NCBI GenBank assembly: GCA_947846985.1
Contig: CANTUZ010000001.1
Location: 37,658,727-37,722,726 of the forward strand
Direction of reading: 5' to 3'
DNA from: Fratercula arctica
Taxonomy: Eukaryota > Chordata > Aves > Charadriiformes > Alcidae
Length of the DNA stretch: 64,000 bases
Position 1 is the first letter of the stretch, and every line of letters starts with the position of its first letter. Shown here one piece after another: positions 1 to 13,059 of this stretch. The translations under genes were made by a program, and so were the position numbers. The notes under the pieces were generated by a model. That model was not told where the DNA came from. It was given only the letters and a program-made list of their open reading frames with translations, and did no database searches.

Positions 1-3000
1 CAAGTTGAAATGTGCAGAGATTGGGTCTCACTGTCTTGCTCTCTCCCTCAGTATAGGACTTAGTGCTGACCCTTAGGTTAAGTACTGCTGATGGGGTCCC
101 TAGCCCTTTCCATCAGAGGGTTGTCGTGCTGAGATCTAGCAGAAGAAGTGCAAGACAGAAGCATGGCACGAACCAGGAGTGGGATGATGAATGGCTCACT
201 GCTGTGCCTTGCTCCTTGGGCCTCTTTTTATTCCTCTATTTTTAGTTGAGTCTGTTAGCTGGAACTTTTGTGTGCGCTCCTGGCAAGAAGAAAGGGAAGG
301 TATAGACTACAACATCTTAGACAGTGGCTTTTCCCAGAAACATTTTTTAAAGTATTTTTTTGAGAACCCCAAGGTGGCAAAATTCAGCTTTGCCTACAGA
401 GCTGAGAAGTCTTGAACCAGGCATGCCGACTGATAAAATCCATAGTTTCTGGCAAGCAAACAGAGAAGGTTAGTTAGTATTTGTGTTTCTTTTCAAGCTT
501 TTTTCTTTTCAAGCTTTTTCAGTTTGCTTCTGCAGGTCACAGGAAAAAAGTCCTTATAACAATCTCATTGATTTGCGCTTCTAAATCCTGTTCTCAGAAG
601 TAATTTGGGAACAAAATGACATTAACTGTCAAGGATTCAATCCAGGGATTCAATTCAAGGATTATGATTCAAAATGTCTGCCCCTTTTGAAAATGGGCTT
701 TGGCTTCTAAACGTGGTACTTTTTGGAAAACTAAACTAGGCAGAACAGAGTACAAGACATTTTTGGGGAAAGATGAGATTTTAAAGACTATAAGGTGAAT
801 GTATTGATAAATATGTAGGGTAAATATCCAAAAATATTTTAGTTTTTCTTATAGCTGTCTGTGGAAATGCTTTCATTTTTTGAAAGAGAACATAAAGTAA
901 GTGTTCATCAAGTAAATAATAACCAATGCTTAGGACCCTTAAATGTTGAAAGGGAAAAAATCATCTGTTACTGAAAATGTTTGTCAGCAATTAGTTCTGA
1001 GCACTTTTTCTGCTGTATGTATGTATTTGCTACAGTTATTGAAATGATGCCTACCCAGGGTCTATGGAAATAACCACTAACAATCCACTGCAGAGAGGAC
1101 TTCTTTTAAGGAAAAAATAGGCTTCTTTTTATTCTTTTCTTTTAATTCAAAGACTCTGGAAAAATATGGGGAAGAGGTGTGTCTCTTCATGTTCCTTGTA
1201 CACTTTTCAACAGTTTCCACAATTTTTTGAGACTTTTCACTGAAAAACGGCATTACAAACCCAATGCTCTGTTTTTCGTAACAAATTCAGCAACAAAGAC
1301 TCACAAAGTGAAATCCTTCTTTGCCCTGCATAACCTATAGTGTGTGCACTAGCGTGTCTGTTATCAGTACGGTGCACTATGCGACTGCAAACAGTAATAC
1401 GATCAGGTTTTCATTTATATTAATGTGACTAAGCTCTGTGTTTGATCATGTTAAAAGATATGCACTTTCTAAATGTAATTCCCATATATCAATATATCAT
1501 CTACAAAAGGCCATTGTTTACGTAGTGTGACTCACATGAGGATTCTGAATGAAAATTTATCAGTGAGTCTGGTAAATATTCTCATTTAGTTTTAGATTAG
1601 AAAATTTAAAAAAAAAAAAAACAAAAAACAAAACAAAACAAAAAAACAGAATTCACATGATATCTGTAAATTACCATCAGCAGCAGATATGCTATCAGCA
1701 TCTCAAGACAAAAGTCATCATTATTTATTAATCCAAATCCTACAGTCCTGCTCAGGAATACATCCATTATTATTCAGTGAAAACTGAACTTTGCATTCCT
1801 GCTATGGAGAAATTGCCTTCTTTGAGCACAGGGAACTTCAGCAAAATCCAGACCTCAACACTGTGGCCCATCATGATCTCTATTACAATTATGTCTGTGC
1901 CGTAACTGATTTTCCATCAGCTGATATTCATAAAGATGAAAATAACCAACAGACTTTTTGCTGGTAAAGCAGTGGTTAGAGAACATCCTTGACACACAGA
2001 AAACCTGGCTCAGTTTCTTCCTTTGCTTGGAGGGACTTGAACTCTCATTTCCCAAAGAGGTCCATTTTGCGCTTGTTGTTAATTGAACGTGATCTGTAAC
2101 AAAGACTTAGATGCAAGTATTCACATACTGAGATGTTTTACTCTCTGTTATCGTAATCTTCTGTTTTTCCTCACCAATTTTTTGTAAAGTACCGGCACTG
2201 GCTTCAAACCCCTTCAAAGAAAGGAAGGAGTTTAACCTGAGCGTAACCACATCCTAAATAACCGGACTCCCCACTGAGGTGTGAAGTAGAAGGGGATTAT
2301 ATGAACAAACTTATTGCCATCTATCTCTGCTGAGAACATAGGAAATTGCATTCTTCTGGACACTTCCTTATGAATTCTTTTCACACAGTAGAGATGTTAA
2401 ATTAATAGTAATTGGAGCCCTGTTAGTAAATTGGAGCTCTGTTCCCACTTACTTAAAAAAAAATTACCTGAATGGCATTTTATATTAATGCCACTTGGCA
2501 GAGAATGAAAAGATACTGATCTGATTGTTTATCAGTATCCTGTAAACCTCCATTTACAGGTGAAGATTATCCTGCCTGTCTAGACAGAGTTAAAGGTTTC
2601 AAGAGGTAACACTAGGAGAACAGAGAAAGCTACAGGAGATGGAAAAAATAAAGTATTACACTATGGAGTTTGTCTTTGGAGAAGTTAGTTATCGAGGATT
2701 GGCTTAGCTAGGCTGGGAAATTTTAGTCTGCCAGGCTAGACCTAGTTTTGAGGAGATAATGTAACCTTAAAGATAGCAGGGTTTACCAGGAATAATAAGT
2801 TACCAGCAGATGGATAGGAGTCTCAGAAAGAAAGGGATGCATAAACTGAAGGAAGCAGATTGCATGTACTGGGCTGACTGGAATATATCAAAGCTTCAAG
2901 GAAAATTTACTTTGAGGGAGGGTGGTGATATCCAGAGAAGGTTATTTTATTTTTAACTCTCTGCTCTGCATGTGGGCACCTTTGAAAAAGGGAGTGCTTT

Positions 3001-5150
3001 GTTCTGAAAAAGCCATTCTGAATAAGCTTCTGTCAGCTCAGTAGTCACAAGTCCCTGAAGGAAGACGGGTTCACAGATGCCAGATGTACTTGTCATGCTA
3101 CCAGAGTGGAGAAATGGGAATGTCTGTCCAGTGATCCATTTCGGGTTTCATCTTTTGAGACTGCCCGGTCACTGACTACATGGAAGAAAGATGGAAACAG
3201 TCCAAAGGGAAGCTCTCCCAAACACAATGATATTCAGTGTTGTTCGGTGACCATTTTTAGCCGGTAAAAAAGACAGCCAAAGAAATCTCTGTCCCCAGGC
3301 ACTTGTTCTGCAGCTTACTAGCCCATCAGTTTTGCAAACATTGCTTTTACTGGGGCTGCACCGTAGCCTGGAGCAGCAAAACCACCAGGCTGAGAAGAAA
3401 CCAACCAACCTGGACTGGGAACTTCTTTTCAACTCAGCTGGTGGTCTCCCGACCACCACTTCAGCATGGCCACTCAGACACGTTTTGGCATTACAAAGAG
3501 GGAGACAAACTCCACTGTTAAGCTCTGAGGGAAGAGCTACAGATGGGGAATGGGGTGGGCACCCTTTCAGCCCACTCATCCAGTGTGATTTACGCACGCC
3601 TGTGCCTGTCACATTAATAACAGTGCACACTGGCACTGTAGTGCATATTGCTGCATGTGTTTCTAAGCTACGCTGTATATTGGTTGATGGTTTGTCATAG
3701 ATTTGGGAAGACATGGTTAACCGAGCATGGGATCAATGTGGACACTGCTTAGATTTGTCAAGAGAGTGAAGAAGGTTTTTTTTTTAATATAATTTTCTTT
3801 TCTTATACTACCCCTGATTTGCTTGTGTACCACAAATCAGCATTAATTTGCAGAAAAGCTCAGAATAAGATTAGCATGGAGGTAATTAAAACCTTATTCT
3901 TATCCACAGGTAGGGGAATGACCTGGGATGTACCTTTAATATTATATGAAGTACAACATAAAACCACTGAAGCAATATCAGATGGCTCTTTGACAACATA
4001 TTATGTGATGCCACCACATTACTGAAAAACTACTGTCATTTTTCAAAGGGAATTTTGTGGTGCCGTTTTCCATGAGATGCTGATTAATATGCTATTGAGT
4101 CTATAAATAAGGTGCCAACCAATGACAGTTGTGACAGCATTTCTGCACTTTGCTAGGATGGGACCGAGATCAGTAACTCAGTTCACATAGGCCAGTTGTC
4201 TGCTATCTAACGGTAATGAATGGTGAAAGGCAGGATATGAGTTGCTATTTAGAGAAGAAGTGCTCAGAAAAAAAGGACAAGATGAGAATTTCCTCATACA
4301 ACTTTAGCCATGTTGCAAACATACTTAGACAGAAAAATGAGAGAAGTGTCTAAGTGCAAAACAAGCAATAAATCCAAAGATAATAAAAAGCAGTGACTGA
4401 CAGTCTAAGGCCACACACCACATTTCACCATGTGTACAAAAAAACACAGAGGAAAAAAAAAACAAAACAACCCTCTGATCTTTGGTTTAGGCTTAAGGTA
4501 GTTAGTCCTGTAGGCTGTGGTTTTTCTTATTCAAGTCCCTTTTTGATACAGCCTCACTTGATTTACAACTGAGCACATAAATAACAGCATAACCTTCTTT
4601 TTTTTTTTCCTGTGTTCTGGACCAGATTCTAATTTTGAAGTATCTTTATGGACCTCTCAGAGGTTCGTACTGTGGGTATAGTGAAGCTGCAGTAGAAACG
4701 TTGGTGGAATGAGGGGAACCATTTAATGAAGGAGGTCTCTGGGATGTTCTGCTTTGGGAATAACTCGAACACATGGGTTTGAGTAGGCACCTTTCTGTGT
4801 GCAGTTTGCAATTTCTAAACTCTACTTTTCCTAGGAGATTAGTGAAAGTCCATGCAGCCTTTTGGTCTCCACTAAAAGTAATGAAATGGGGTATCTTCCT
4901 TAAAATTACAGCATATAGTACGAAATCTAAAGCCAATGGAGACTACAAGCAAAACAAACATCACACAAATTATTGATTTAGACTATTGAAATAATAATAT
5001 CTTCAGTATCTCAGACAGTGGTTTGCAACCATTGGTATGTGTTTTTATGGCAGTTGTGTAGCCTAACCAACACTAATTTATAAAAAGACTTATTCACATT
5101 TCAACAGTCTATATCAATAATTTGTGTGACATTTATTTTGCTCAAAGTTT
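1..5150. other. Intergenic-looking DNA, no gene recognised
   Basis: AT-leaning noncoding sequence. An A-rich tract with AAAAC units lies at about 1607-1650. The longest open frame of the window is here (3169-3714, minus, 181 codons), but it sits in a locally GC-richer patch that is also open on the plus strand (3332-3700). Its translation shows no domain, signal peptide or family resemblance, so I treat it as chance. I see no transposon that I recognise in this stretch. Confidence 0.6.
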
Positions 5151-5151
5151 T

Positions 5152-5400
5152 GCCCTGAGCCTTCTCTTCTCCAGTCTGATCATCCTCAGCTCTCTCAGCT
5201 TCTCCTCATACGACAGATGCTCCAGTCCCTTAGTCACCTCCATGGCCCTTCACTCCAGCATGTCTATCTCAGCCTTGTACTGGGGAGCCCAGTACTTGAC
5301 CCAGCTCTCCAGATATGTCTCACCAGGGCTGGACAGAGGGGAAGGATGACCTCCCTCTATCTGCTGCCAGCGGTGTTCTTGCTACAAGGGCCATCTTTGG
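5152..5400 (-). mobile_element. CR1 LINE fragment, antisense, diverged
   Basis: The plus strand reads as the reverse complement of the 3' part of CR1 ORF2. It carries the successive blocks seen in avian CR1: CCTTCTCTTCTCCAG, a CTCTCAGC block, GCTCCAGTCCCTTAG, ATGGCCCTTC, then the 'GGGGAGCCCAGTACTTGACCCAG' type block and CTCACCAGGGCTG. Both ends are truncated and the 3' octamers are missing. Two open frames in this interval (5122-5349 and 5217-5447, plus) are antisense shadows of the LINE. Confidence 0.85.
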
Positions 5401-7887
5401 TTTCCTTGTCACTTGAAAAAACACCCTTTCCTTTGACAGGTCTTTAGGAAAAATTACATTTTATGCAACTATCAGGAACAATAACTTGTAAACTGTAATG
5501 GAATGTAGACACAGCATGCTAATTTAGGAATTGTCGTACTGAGGGTATTGACACTGATTGATTTTTGGCACCTGTGTGTCTGTATTTGGAGGACAGTCTG
5601 CATTACATAGCAGCCAGCACCAAATGCTTGTAGGATACCAAATGCTGGTAGGATATCATATGGTTCCTAATATGCTTTCTCCTTACAGGTCATCCTTGAA
5701 ACTTTAAATTCCACCTTTTTATTTTTGTTTGGTTTTGCTGCTTGATGTTAGAGCTGGATAATTTTATTAATAGGATTACATGTAGAATTCCTTTAATTTT
5801 GCTGTTTTCTTAATCTCAAGAGCATCCTGTGACAATCCATTCTGCAGGCTGGTCACACTTTTTTGTTTTGCCTACTCAATCAATCTGTTCTTCTTTACTC
5901 AGATTTGGATTTGCTGTATTTCAGTGTATCTGGATGTCATTTTAGGCTTATTCTGAGAAAAGAAGAAAGAAGATAGCAATTATCTTTCTTTACACTATTC
6001 ATTATTTACACTTTTTATTATTTCTTGCATCTCTTGTGATTTAAATGTTTTTACATTAAGAGTCCTATTCTCTTTTTGAGATTTTTTTTTTTTTTCCTGT
6101 AGAAATCATTCTTTTTGCCAAAAGGGCTTTGTTTTTGAAAATGATGTCAGCAGAATCATTTTATGGCATTTTAGCTTTATGCTTAATGGTTCTATATCAA
6201 AGTATATAATCACTTATGTCTGATGATTGACTGATTACTGTTTTCTGCTGTAAACATGCACACAGCTATCTCTATCTCTTTTATTTCACCTTGCCAGTGA
6301 AATTGGGGGCGATTTTTCTTTTGTTAAAGAAATACAGCAATTGTTTTCCTGTTTTGTTTTGTTTTGTTTTGTTTTGTTTTATTTCTTACCTTTCCTAAGC
6401 AAAAATCCCATTCTGCTCTTCATGATTTCCTTGCTGTTTACCAGAGGGACATCAATTTAAAAGATCAGGCATTATGAAAAGTCATTATTGCTTGAAGACT
6501 TTAAAATCCATGCTTTTGTGACTCTCTTGTTACCTGTTTTCATATAACCTCTTCCAAATTTGCTAAGCTGATACGAATTGAGATAAATTAGATCATTTGT
6601 AGCCTAGTGTGTGCTGCCAAATTCAGATCAGTAGCCTCTGTACTTCACTGTGCAGAGCATGGCATTGTACGCTGAATCCTCTAGGAGGATGAAATCTCAG
6701 ATTTGCTCTCAGTTCAGGCACTTATTTTGCTTCCCCGGCATAGGTAGTAGTCCATTGCTTTCCTCATTTTCTTTCCACAATTGTCAACATTTACCTCCTG
6801 TGTGCTGCTTCTGTCCAATGCTTTCTGTGGCACAGAAAATGCCAGCAGGTTTGATTGCAGCGTTCCATTCCTCTTTGCATAATTTTAAAAATACATGGTT
6901 GAGAATATCCCTGCAGATGCTGCTAGCTGGCATTCTCTGTTTCATAATGATGGCAAGTTACTTCATTGCACTCACATTTCTCATTTACGAGGAAGGTGGG
7001 AATTTGTTCATCTTAAATGACAATCTTGTTGAAATCTTGTTGAAGTATTACCTTGACTTATTTTGCCCAAACAGTAATTTTCAATTTGAGCATCTAATGA
7101 GACTCACACAGGGGAGAACATTTGTACTTGTGTGAACTGTGGTTGACTCAGTATTGAAATAAGTGCTTGATTCTGCAGTCTTTAGACCTTAGTTTTGGAC
7201 TTAATCTACATCTTTTCTTCTTTTAACAAATATGTATATTGTAGAGTTCAGTTCTGCCTGCAGTTCTCTTTGGAAGAGTGGCGTTTCGCCCATGAAAAGT
7301 GGAGCTTCAGGAGATCAAAATTCATTTGAATTTTTATCTGAACTTTCCAAACTACAGTGGTTTTGAATGGAATCTGCCTTCAAAAATGCCTCCAAGCTTG
7401 GCTTTGTAACAGTTGACAAGATTTTCAACAGGAGAAAAAAACTGTTGTACATCAGATTGTACCTCTGAAACCTGGCAAATGTAGATTTGGAGAGCAAGGT
7501 TGGAATTACATTAGTCCTGGCAAGTTGCTGGGTATACTTCTTACTTTGGAAAACCGGGTAACTTCCGTCTCAGTTAAGGATTTGGGACAACAACAAAGCT
7601 GCAATTATTTACAGAGACCTGATCCTAGGCTCTGTTTGCCCAAGACTTCATTGACCCGTTTAAAATGGTAAGTCTGGTTTTACTTACAAGACTCTGGCTT
7701 GCTTCCAAACACCACAGGTGCTCCAAGGGAATAGGTTTGAATGGCTCATCTGTGGTTTGAAAGGATGTTAAAGCTTAATGGATAGAAACTGTTCCATGAG
7801 TTGTCTTGCAGCATGTCTGTTGAGCAGCTGTTTTAAAGTAGGTGGATCATAGCTGAAGAGGCCGCAGTTTGGATATGGGTCACACTT
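5401..7887. other. Noncoding DNA without recognised gene
   Basis: T-rich noncoding sequence. The only clear structure is a (GTTTT)n pentanucleotide run at about 6350-6380. An open frame at 6650-7135 (plus, 161 codons) has no recognisable domain, no start context of note and no splice sites that single it out, so I leave it unannotated. Confidence 0.55.
6350..6380. repeat. (GTTTT)n microsatellite
   Basis: About six uninterrupted GTTTT units, followed by ATTTC. Confidence 0.9.
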
Positions 7888-8042
7888 ATCATAGAATCAT
7901 AGCATTTTTCCTAATATCCAATCTAAACTTCCCCTGGTGCAACTTGAGGCCATTTCCTATTGTCCTACTGCCTGTTACTTGGGAGAGGAGACAGACACCC
8001 ACCTCCCTACAACCTCCTTTCAGGTGGTTGTAGAGAGTGATA
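7888..8042 (-). mobile_element. CR1 LINE 3' fragment with internal deletion
   Basis: It opens with the reverse of the CR1 3' octamers (ATCATAGAATCATAG). It then jumps directly to the internal block CCTAATATCCAATCTAAAC, followed by TTGAGGCCATTTCC, TTGTCCTACTGCC, GGGAGAGGAGACAGACACCC and ACAACCTCCTTTCAGGTGGTTG. About 150 bp of CR1 normally lying between the octamers and the CTAATATCCAATCT block is missing. Either this copy is deleted or it comes from a deleted lineage. Confidence 0.88.
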
Positions 8043-8990
8043 TATCATCGTGAAGGAGTAAAGTGATGCTACTAGTAGGCTTTGCATTAAGTACTGGTCC
8101 ACACACAAAAAAGAATGACGGATTTCAGCACACAATTAGGATCACAAAATGTGATCAACGATCGTGGAGGCTAGCTGTTCCACCACAAACCAGCTGTAGT
8201 TCACTGGCCACATAAGCAGAGTCAGTGAAGGAGGTGGAGGAGGTATCCACATTGTGCTGGAGCTAACTTGGTTTACAAAAGTGTTAGCACAGATACAGTG
8301 CTGAGGCAGTACTATGTGGCTGTATCCATATATATAATAAACAAAGCAAAATTTTATTTTAAAATTACTTCAAAAATAAAATTATGATTGTGTTTCTGTG
8401 TTTGGTTGGGGTTTTTTTCAGCCTTTGGAGTGCGTTTAAGACACAACTCAAGCTTGTCTTCACACACACAGACTGTGAACCTGCTCTCTACTTAAGTTAG
8501 GTCTGAAGCACTGAAAAATCACCAAAAGTGACTCAGGGCTGTGCAGCCCAGTACAGACCAGAGTCATAAAATACTACCCTATGTGATACAAATTCTCAGG
8601 ATTACCTTTTCTAGGAATGGGAGTATGCAATTGTCATTTGTTTATCGCCATGAATTCAGGGGAAGGTGGATAAGCACCTCAGCCAAGTCACCTGAAAAAA
8701 AAAAAACCTCCAAAAGTTAGGCACGGTTGATCTTTCACCTAACTTCATCTGAGGAGGTGGTGCACAATTTATGTCTTCAGAAATCACCAAGTAAGACATA
8801 CCCAGGAAATAGGTTAAACCTCATTCTAACCTTCATTCACTCTAAACCATTTTAACACCGGTCTCTAATAAACTATGAGAATGCTCTAACTTCAAGACCA
8901 TGGGAGCATTTTGGGTAAGATGACTTAATATCACTCTTTTTAATGTGGGCAATTGTATAACCAGGAATGTAAGAATCCTGTGGATAGCTG
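8043..8990. other. Noncoding DNA, nothing recognised
   Basis: No gene, RNA or transposon recognised. Short A runs occur near 8695-8706. Confidence 0.5.
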
Positions 8991-9150
8991 GCAAAAAAAC
9001 CAAAACCAAAACCAAAAACAAAACAAAACAAAACCAACAAAAACCAACCAAACAAAACAACAAAACCCGAAAACAACAACAACAACAACAACAACAAAAC
9101 AAACAAAAAAACAAAGCCAAAACAAAACGAAAACAAACCCAAAAAACATG
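8991..9150. repeat. A/C-rich low-complexity tract with (CAA)n core
   Basis: About 160 bp of AAAAC, AACC and CAA motifs with almost no T on the plus strand, including about eight perfect AAC units near 9073-9097. It creates several low-complexity open frames: Q/N/K/T-rich on plus, F/V/L/C-rich on minus. These are artefacts of the repeat. Confidence 0.9.
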
Positions 9151-9441
9151 GGGAAGCCCTTCTTTAACCTTATGCGTAGGGCACCTAGCTGAAGTATTAA
9201 AAATAAGCTCAGGGGTTTATGTATTACACTTATGTTAGACCACGGATAGATAACATGAAACAAGAAGCTGACCCCCAATCTCCTTACCTAGTGGAGTGCC
9301 CTGAGTTAACACTGGATTACCTTTTCGTGTCCACCAGCAGATCGAGTGCCTTTTGCAATCCTGACCGACCAGAAATCAAACTACAAGAGATGCTGAGAAT
9401 GCCCTGCCAGTGACTAAACCTCTGGGGGAAATTACATTTCT

Positions 9442-9514
9442 TTGAGTTGAGTTGAGTTGAGTTGAGTTGAGTTGAGTTGAGTTGAGGAGTTGAGTTGAGT
9501 TGAATTGAGTTGAG
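9442..9514. repeat. (TTGAG)n pentanucleotide microsatellite
   Basis: About fourteen TTGAG units with two interruptions (GGAG near 9485 and TTGAAT near 9502). Because the unit is 5 nt, translation on the minus strand gives a pentapeptide repeat (N-S-T-Q-L) in a 167-codon open frame (9376-9879). I consider that frame non-coding. Confidence 0.95.
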
Positions 9515-12210
9515 AGTCTGAAGACCTCACCATCTCCTTGGAAGTGAGACCTTTGTCCTGTCATGATGCTCTCCTCCCCTGCCTGCAGAGAGGGCTGCTG
9601 ACACTGAATCCTGACCAAGGAGGGTATGAGAACTTGGTCTGCACTGGACTGACAGACACAGTTTCTCACCACCATCTCCTCTTCTGTTTCACATCCTTTT
9701 TCTTTTTCTCTGTAGCTGCTGTGGACTGAGCAGCGGATGACAGCACTCTGTCTCTCTCTTTTCCTGTCTCTCTCCCTTACTTTCTGTGGCTGACATCCCA
9801 CAGCAGCCACAGAGCTGAAGGGCTGGAGGACATTGTGAGGACTATCGGGAACGACCAGCAGCAGCAGAGGAACATCCAATGAGACTCAGAAAATACAGAA
9901 AAGGTAATAGCCTAGACTGTGATAGTGTCTGCATTATCCTGGCAGCAGCATTCAGGGAATTTCAGTGAGATCATTTCTTCTATGAAATGCAGTGTGGGAT
10001 CCTCCTCCAGCATGTAAGCTATCACCGCAGCTGCACCAACTCCACATCGAGGTATATTGTGCTGAGCTGAAAAGACCTCACCGGTGACATGGTGGTCAAT
10101 AAGGAAAAGCGGTGTGAAAGTTATTGGCATAAAGGAAATATTGTAAAATAGATTCATCTGTGCTACTTAGAAATAAGAGTATTCTTTCACAGTAGCTGCT
10201 GTGGGGAATGTGATCTGTGCAGTTCTGCTCTGGTGGCAACACTGGAACAGAGACAGCGTTGGAAGACTTAAGCCTTATAATGTCTGTTCACAGCACATCA
10301 AACTGATGCAAATAGACAAAATGGGAAGATTGGCAGACAAGAACTGATGCTTCCGAGGAGATCATCCACTGCAGATTTTGAAACCAAAATTAATGGCCAA
10401 AAACTGGACACTTTGGGGAGGGGCAAAAAAAAAAAAAAATTAAAAAAAAAAAGAAAAATCTTTTGAACGCTTTCTGGAGCCAGACTGGAAGAGGAATAAA
10501 TCAGATGGCTTTGAGGAAAATGAAATGCCTGTTTTGTGTTGCTCAGAGAAGGTGGAAGTGAGGCATTACCATGTACCAGTGGAGCTGAACAATCTCCACA
10601 GCAGATGTGAGCTGCTATGATCTGTGAAGATGCACTGTAACGGTGCGGAGCAGGACTGAAAACTCTAGTAAATAAGCACCCTCCACTCTTTATATATACA
10701 TTAGAAGACCTGGCGATACATGCTGAGTTCTGTGCTTTCCCCTGTGTCATAAAAGAAGGCAAAAGAAAAACATTTATCTTGCTATTACAAGGGGAAAGGC
10801 AGAGATCTGTTGCAAGAACGAGAACTGAACTGGGATCTTGTTTGCATCAGCAGTCTGGAAACAGTTGGTGCCAGCTTATCCATTCATTCAAGCAGAGTTA
10901 TGGATCTCACGGGGTGTAAAATGCAGAGTGCATATCCAGGAGGAGACCTAGCCACAAGACCAATTATTTTTGTCCTCAGGGTAAAAACAACCTGAAGACC
11001 AATTTAGACCGGCTGGGAAACAGGCTATCGCTTCCCCGGTGTGGTTGGGAGGATGGCACTTTGCTATAAAAATGTGTATACTGTTAATTGGCCGTGAGTG
11101 CCTTCATTTAGCAAGGACCCTCTCAGGGTACCAAGTGTAATAAATCGGCTGGGCAGGACCACAGAGGAAGCTGGGGGACTGCTGGAAGGATTGGACAGGT
11201 ACAAATTCCTGGAGGGCTTTTTTTGTCAGTCCTGTGGAGTGCCACATGGTAAATTAGTGAGATAAACGTAAGTAAGGAAGTGTGTTATTTCTCCTGCTCT
11301 GAGAAGGGTCCACCATACCTAGACCACCTTGTGCTGATGTTTGTCGAACCTCTTCCTTGAAAACCCTTGATGATGGGTGCCATGCCTGGGGGTGAGGGCG
11401 TAGCTGTTGCCCACTCATTGCCTGATATCTTTCATCTTAAAGGGTGACAACTGGCAGCAAAAGCATCCTGTGCTGGCTCCCTGCGATGTGTATTCACCAG
11501 TCCCTGAACCTCTTCAGGACTCAGATCTCTGCAAACTGCCTTAGACTCATCTGTCATTTCCACAGAAGCAGCGCGTCCCGCTTTATCAGCTCTGCTGTGG
11601 TTCCTCCCATGACACTCAGCTCGTCCCATGAAACTAGGCTGTCTTTTTAATGAAACAAATTATAAGTGTAATTAACCAGGCCTCATATGTCAGAGGAATT
11701 GATACAAAGGTTGAAAAAAGAAAAGAAAAGATTACAAGTGGAGTAAATTTCAGCTTAACAATGCGATATGTCCCTTGTTGCGCTGCTGGACTGGGATGTT
11801 CGGCCCCCGCGCTTTAGCAGAAGACCATTGTATTTGAGGATCTGCTGCTTCTGTACAACTCCAGAAAGTCATACAGGTTATTAAAATCTCTAGATTCACA
11901 GCACTCCCTGCATGGTGCATTGCCAACGTGTTTGTTGCATGTATGTTCGGTTGTGCCGGCGCCCTGCAGCAGATTCTCAGGTTTTTATTGTTAAAAAGGC
12001 ACCGCAGGTACAGATATTCCATCTTAACTTGTCTCTAAAGGCCGGCTGTTCCCTCACCTACTCTGGTGTGGGGGCACAGTGGGAACTCCGCTGCTTCCGT
12101 CATAACCCAATGATTTGGTGATACTCAAATCCACTTTTTTTTTTTTGTGCTGTGAAGTGGGTGGGCTGCATCCTGTCTTTCTTTTCGGTGAATTTGGACA
12201 ATGACTGGCA
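9515..12210. other. Noncoding DNA, no gene recognised
   Basis: Mixed-composition sequence. An A-rich tract lies at about 10425-10455. The open frames here (9912-10157 minus, 10298-10762 minus, and several near 11.4-12.0 kb) show no convincing domain. I see no CpG island or transposon that I can name. Confidence 0.5.
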
Positions 12211-12217
12211 TTTCTCC

Positions 12218-12330
12218 CTTTGTGTGTGTGCAAGTGTGTAGATATAAAAAAGCATAAAGTATATACATACCCAACAAGTATGGCGGTGTGTGAATATATA
12301 TATAAAAATATACACACACACACACACACG
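12218..12330. repeat. Compound TG / TA / CA microsatellite
   Basis: A TG run near 12222-12232, alternating AT near 12292-12302, and a (CA)n run of about nine to ten units at 12311-12329. These produce the low-complexity open frames on both strands around 12.1-12.5 kb. Confidence 0.9.
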
Positions 12331-13020
12331 CATGTTATTTCCCCTCTATCTTTTCTCTTGGACAGAGTGTCTTTTAACTGTTCCTCACAGATCTTCTATT
12401 TCCAGAAGTGTTGTCTCCGTTGTTTCAATTGTCTGTTTTCCATGGACTATTGTGCATTCTTTCCAGCTCTCTACTGAAGCGTGCATAGTGATCCAGGTGG
12501 AGTGTGATCACACTGGACACAACAGTTTGCGTGCTGGTACATGAAGGTTATTGTGAATACACCCCAAAATGCAAAAAAGGGCAAAACACTATAGTAATTC
12601 ATCATCTGAAATTAGGATTGCTTGGCAGTACGCTGCTGGATTAATCAAGGTCTCCACATTTTTATTGTTACATTAATCCTTTTAATTACTACCTTTTGTT
12701 GTTTATTGAATGGCATCATGCTTATTTCATACTTTGTCTCCAATTTACAGAGTGATTTAAGACATTAATCCTATTATCCCAAATACTTGCAAGTCCTCAT
12801 GGCCAGGTACCTTCTGTACACTTTCCAAATGTAATCTCTTCTGTAATTCAACCAATTCAAAATAAACCTGGCAAAGAACAGATAGATCCTTCAGTACCTG
12901 GTGCAAAATATTCTCCCCGTTTTAACAGGGAATTACTTACAGCCACTCACTGGGTGAGGCCTTTTTGAACAGCTACATAGCCACCACGTCAACTTCATTT
13001 AGATAAAATTACATGGGATT

Positions 13021-13048
13021 GGGGGTGGGTGGGGTGGGGGGTGGGTGG
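13021..13048 (+). other. G-quadruplex-prone tract
   Basis: Plus-strand G runs of 5, 3, 4, 6 and 3 separated by single T residues, with a trailing GG. Four or more G-triplets with 1-nt loops meet the usual motif for a very stable intramolecular G-quadruplex. The flanks are ordinary AT-rich DNA, so this is not part of a general GC island. Confidence 0.8.
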
Positions 13049-13059
13049 AAATCATCTGG

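Noticed and set aside
3169..3714. 181-codon open frame on the minus strand, the longest in the window
   Set aside because: It overlaps a 122-codon open frame on the other strand in a locally GC-richer patch. It has no domain, no signal peptide and no recognisable homology, so chance is the simplest explanation.
4990..5060. CAGTGGTTTGCAACC, resembling a hAT/Charlie terminal inverted repeat
   Set aside because: No matching opposite terminus or 8-bp duplication was found nearby.
6650..7135. 161-codon plus-strand open frame
   Set aside because: No recognisable domain, no compelling splice or start context; T-rich sequence gives hydrophobic chance peptides.
8842..9278. Several overlapping F/V/L/C-rich minus frames and Q/N/K-rich plus frames
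   Set aside because: All are produced by the A/C-rich low-complexity tract.
9912..10157. 81-codon minus frame containing D-H-H, suggesting a DHH-family phosphoesterase fragment
   Set aside because: The three-residue motif alone is too short. The surrounding residues do not follow the other family motifs as far as I can tell, and there is no longer coding context.
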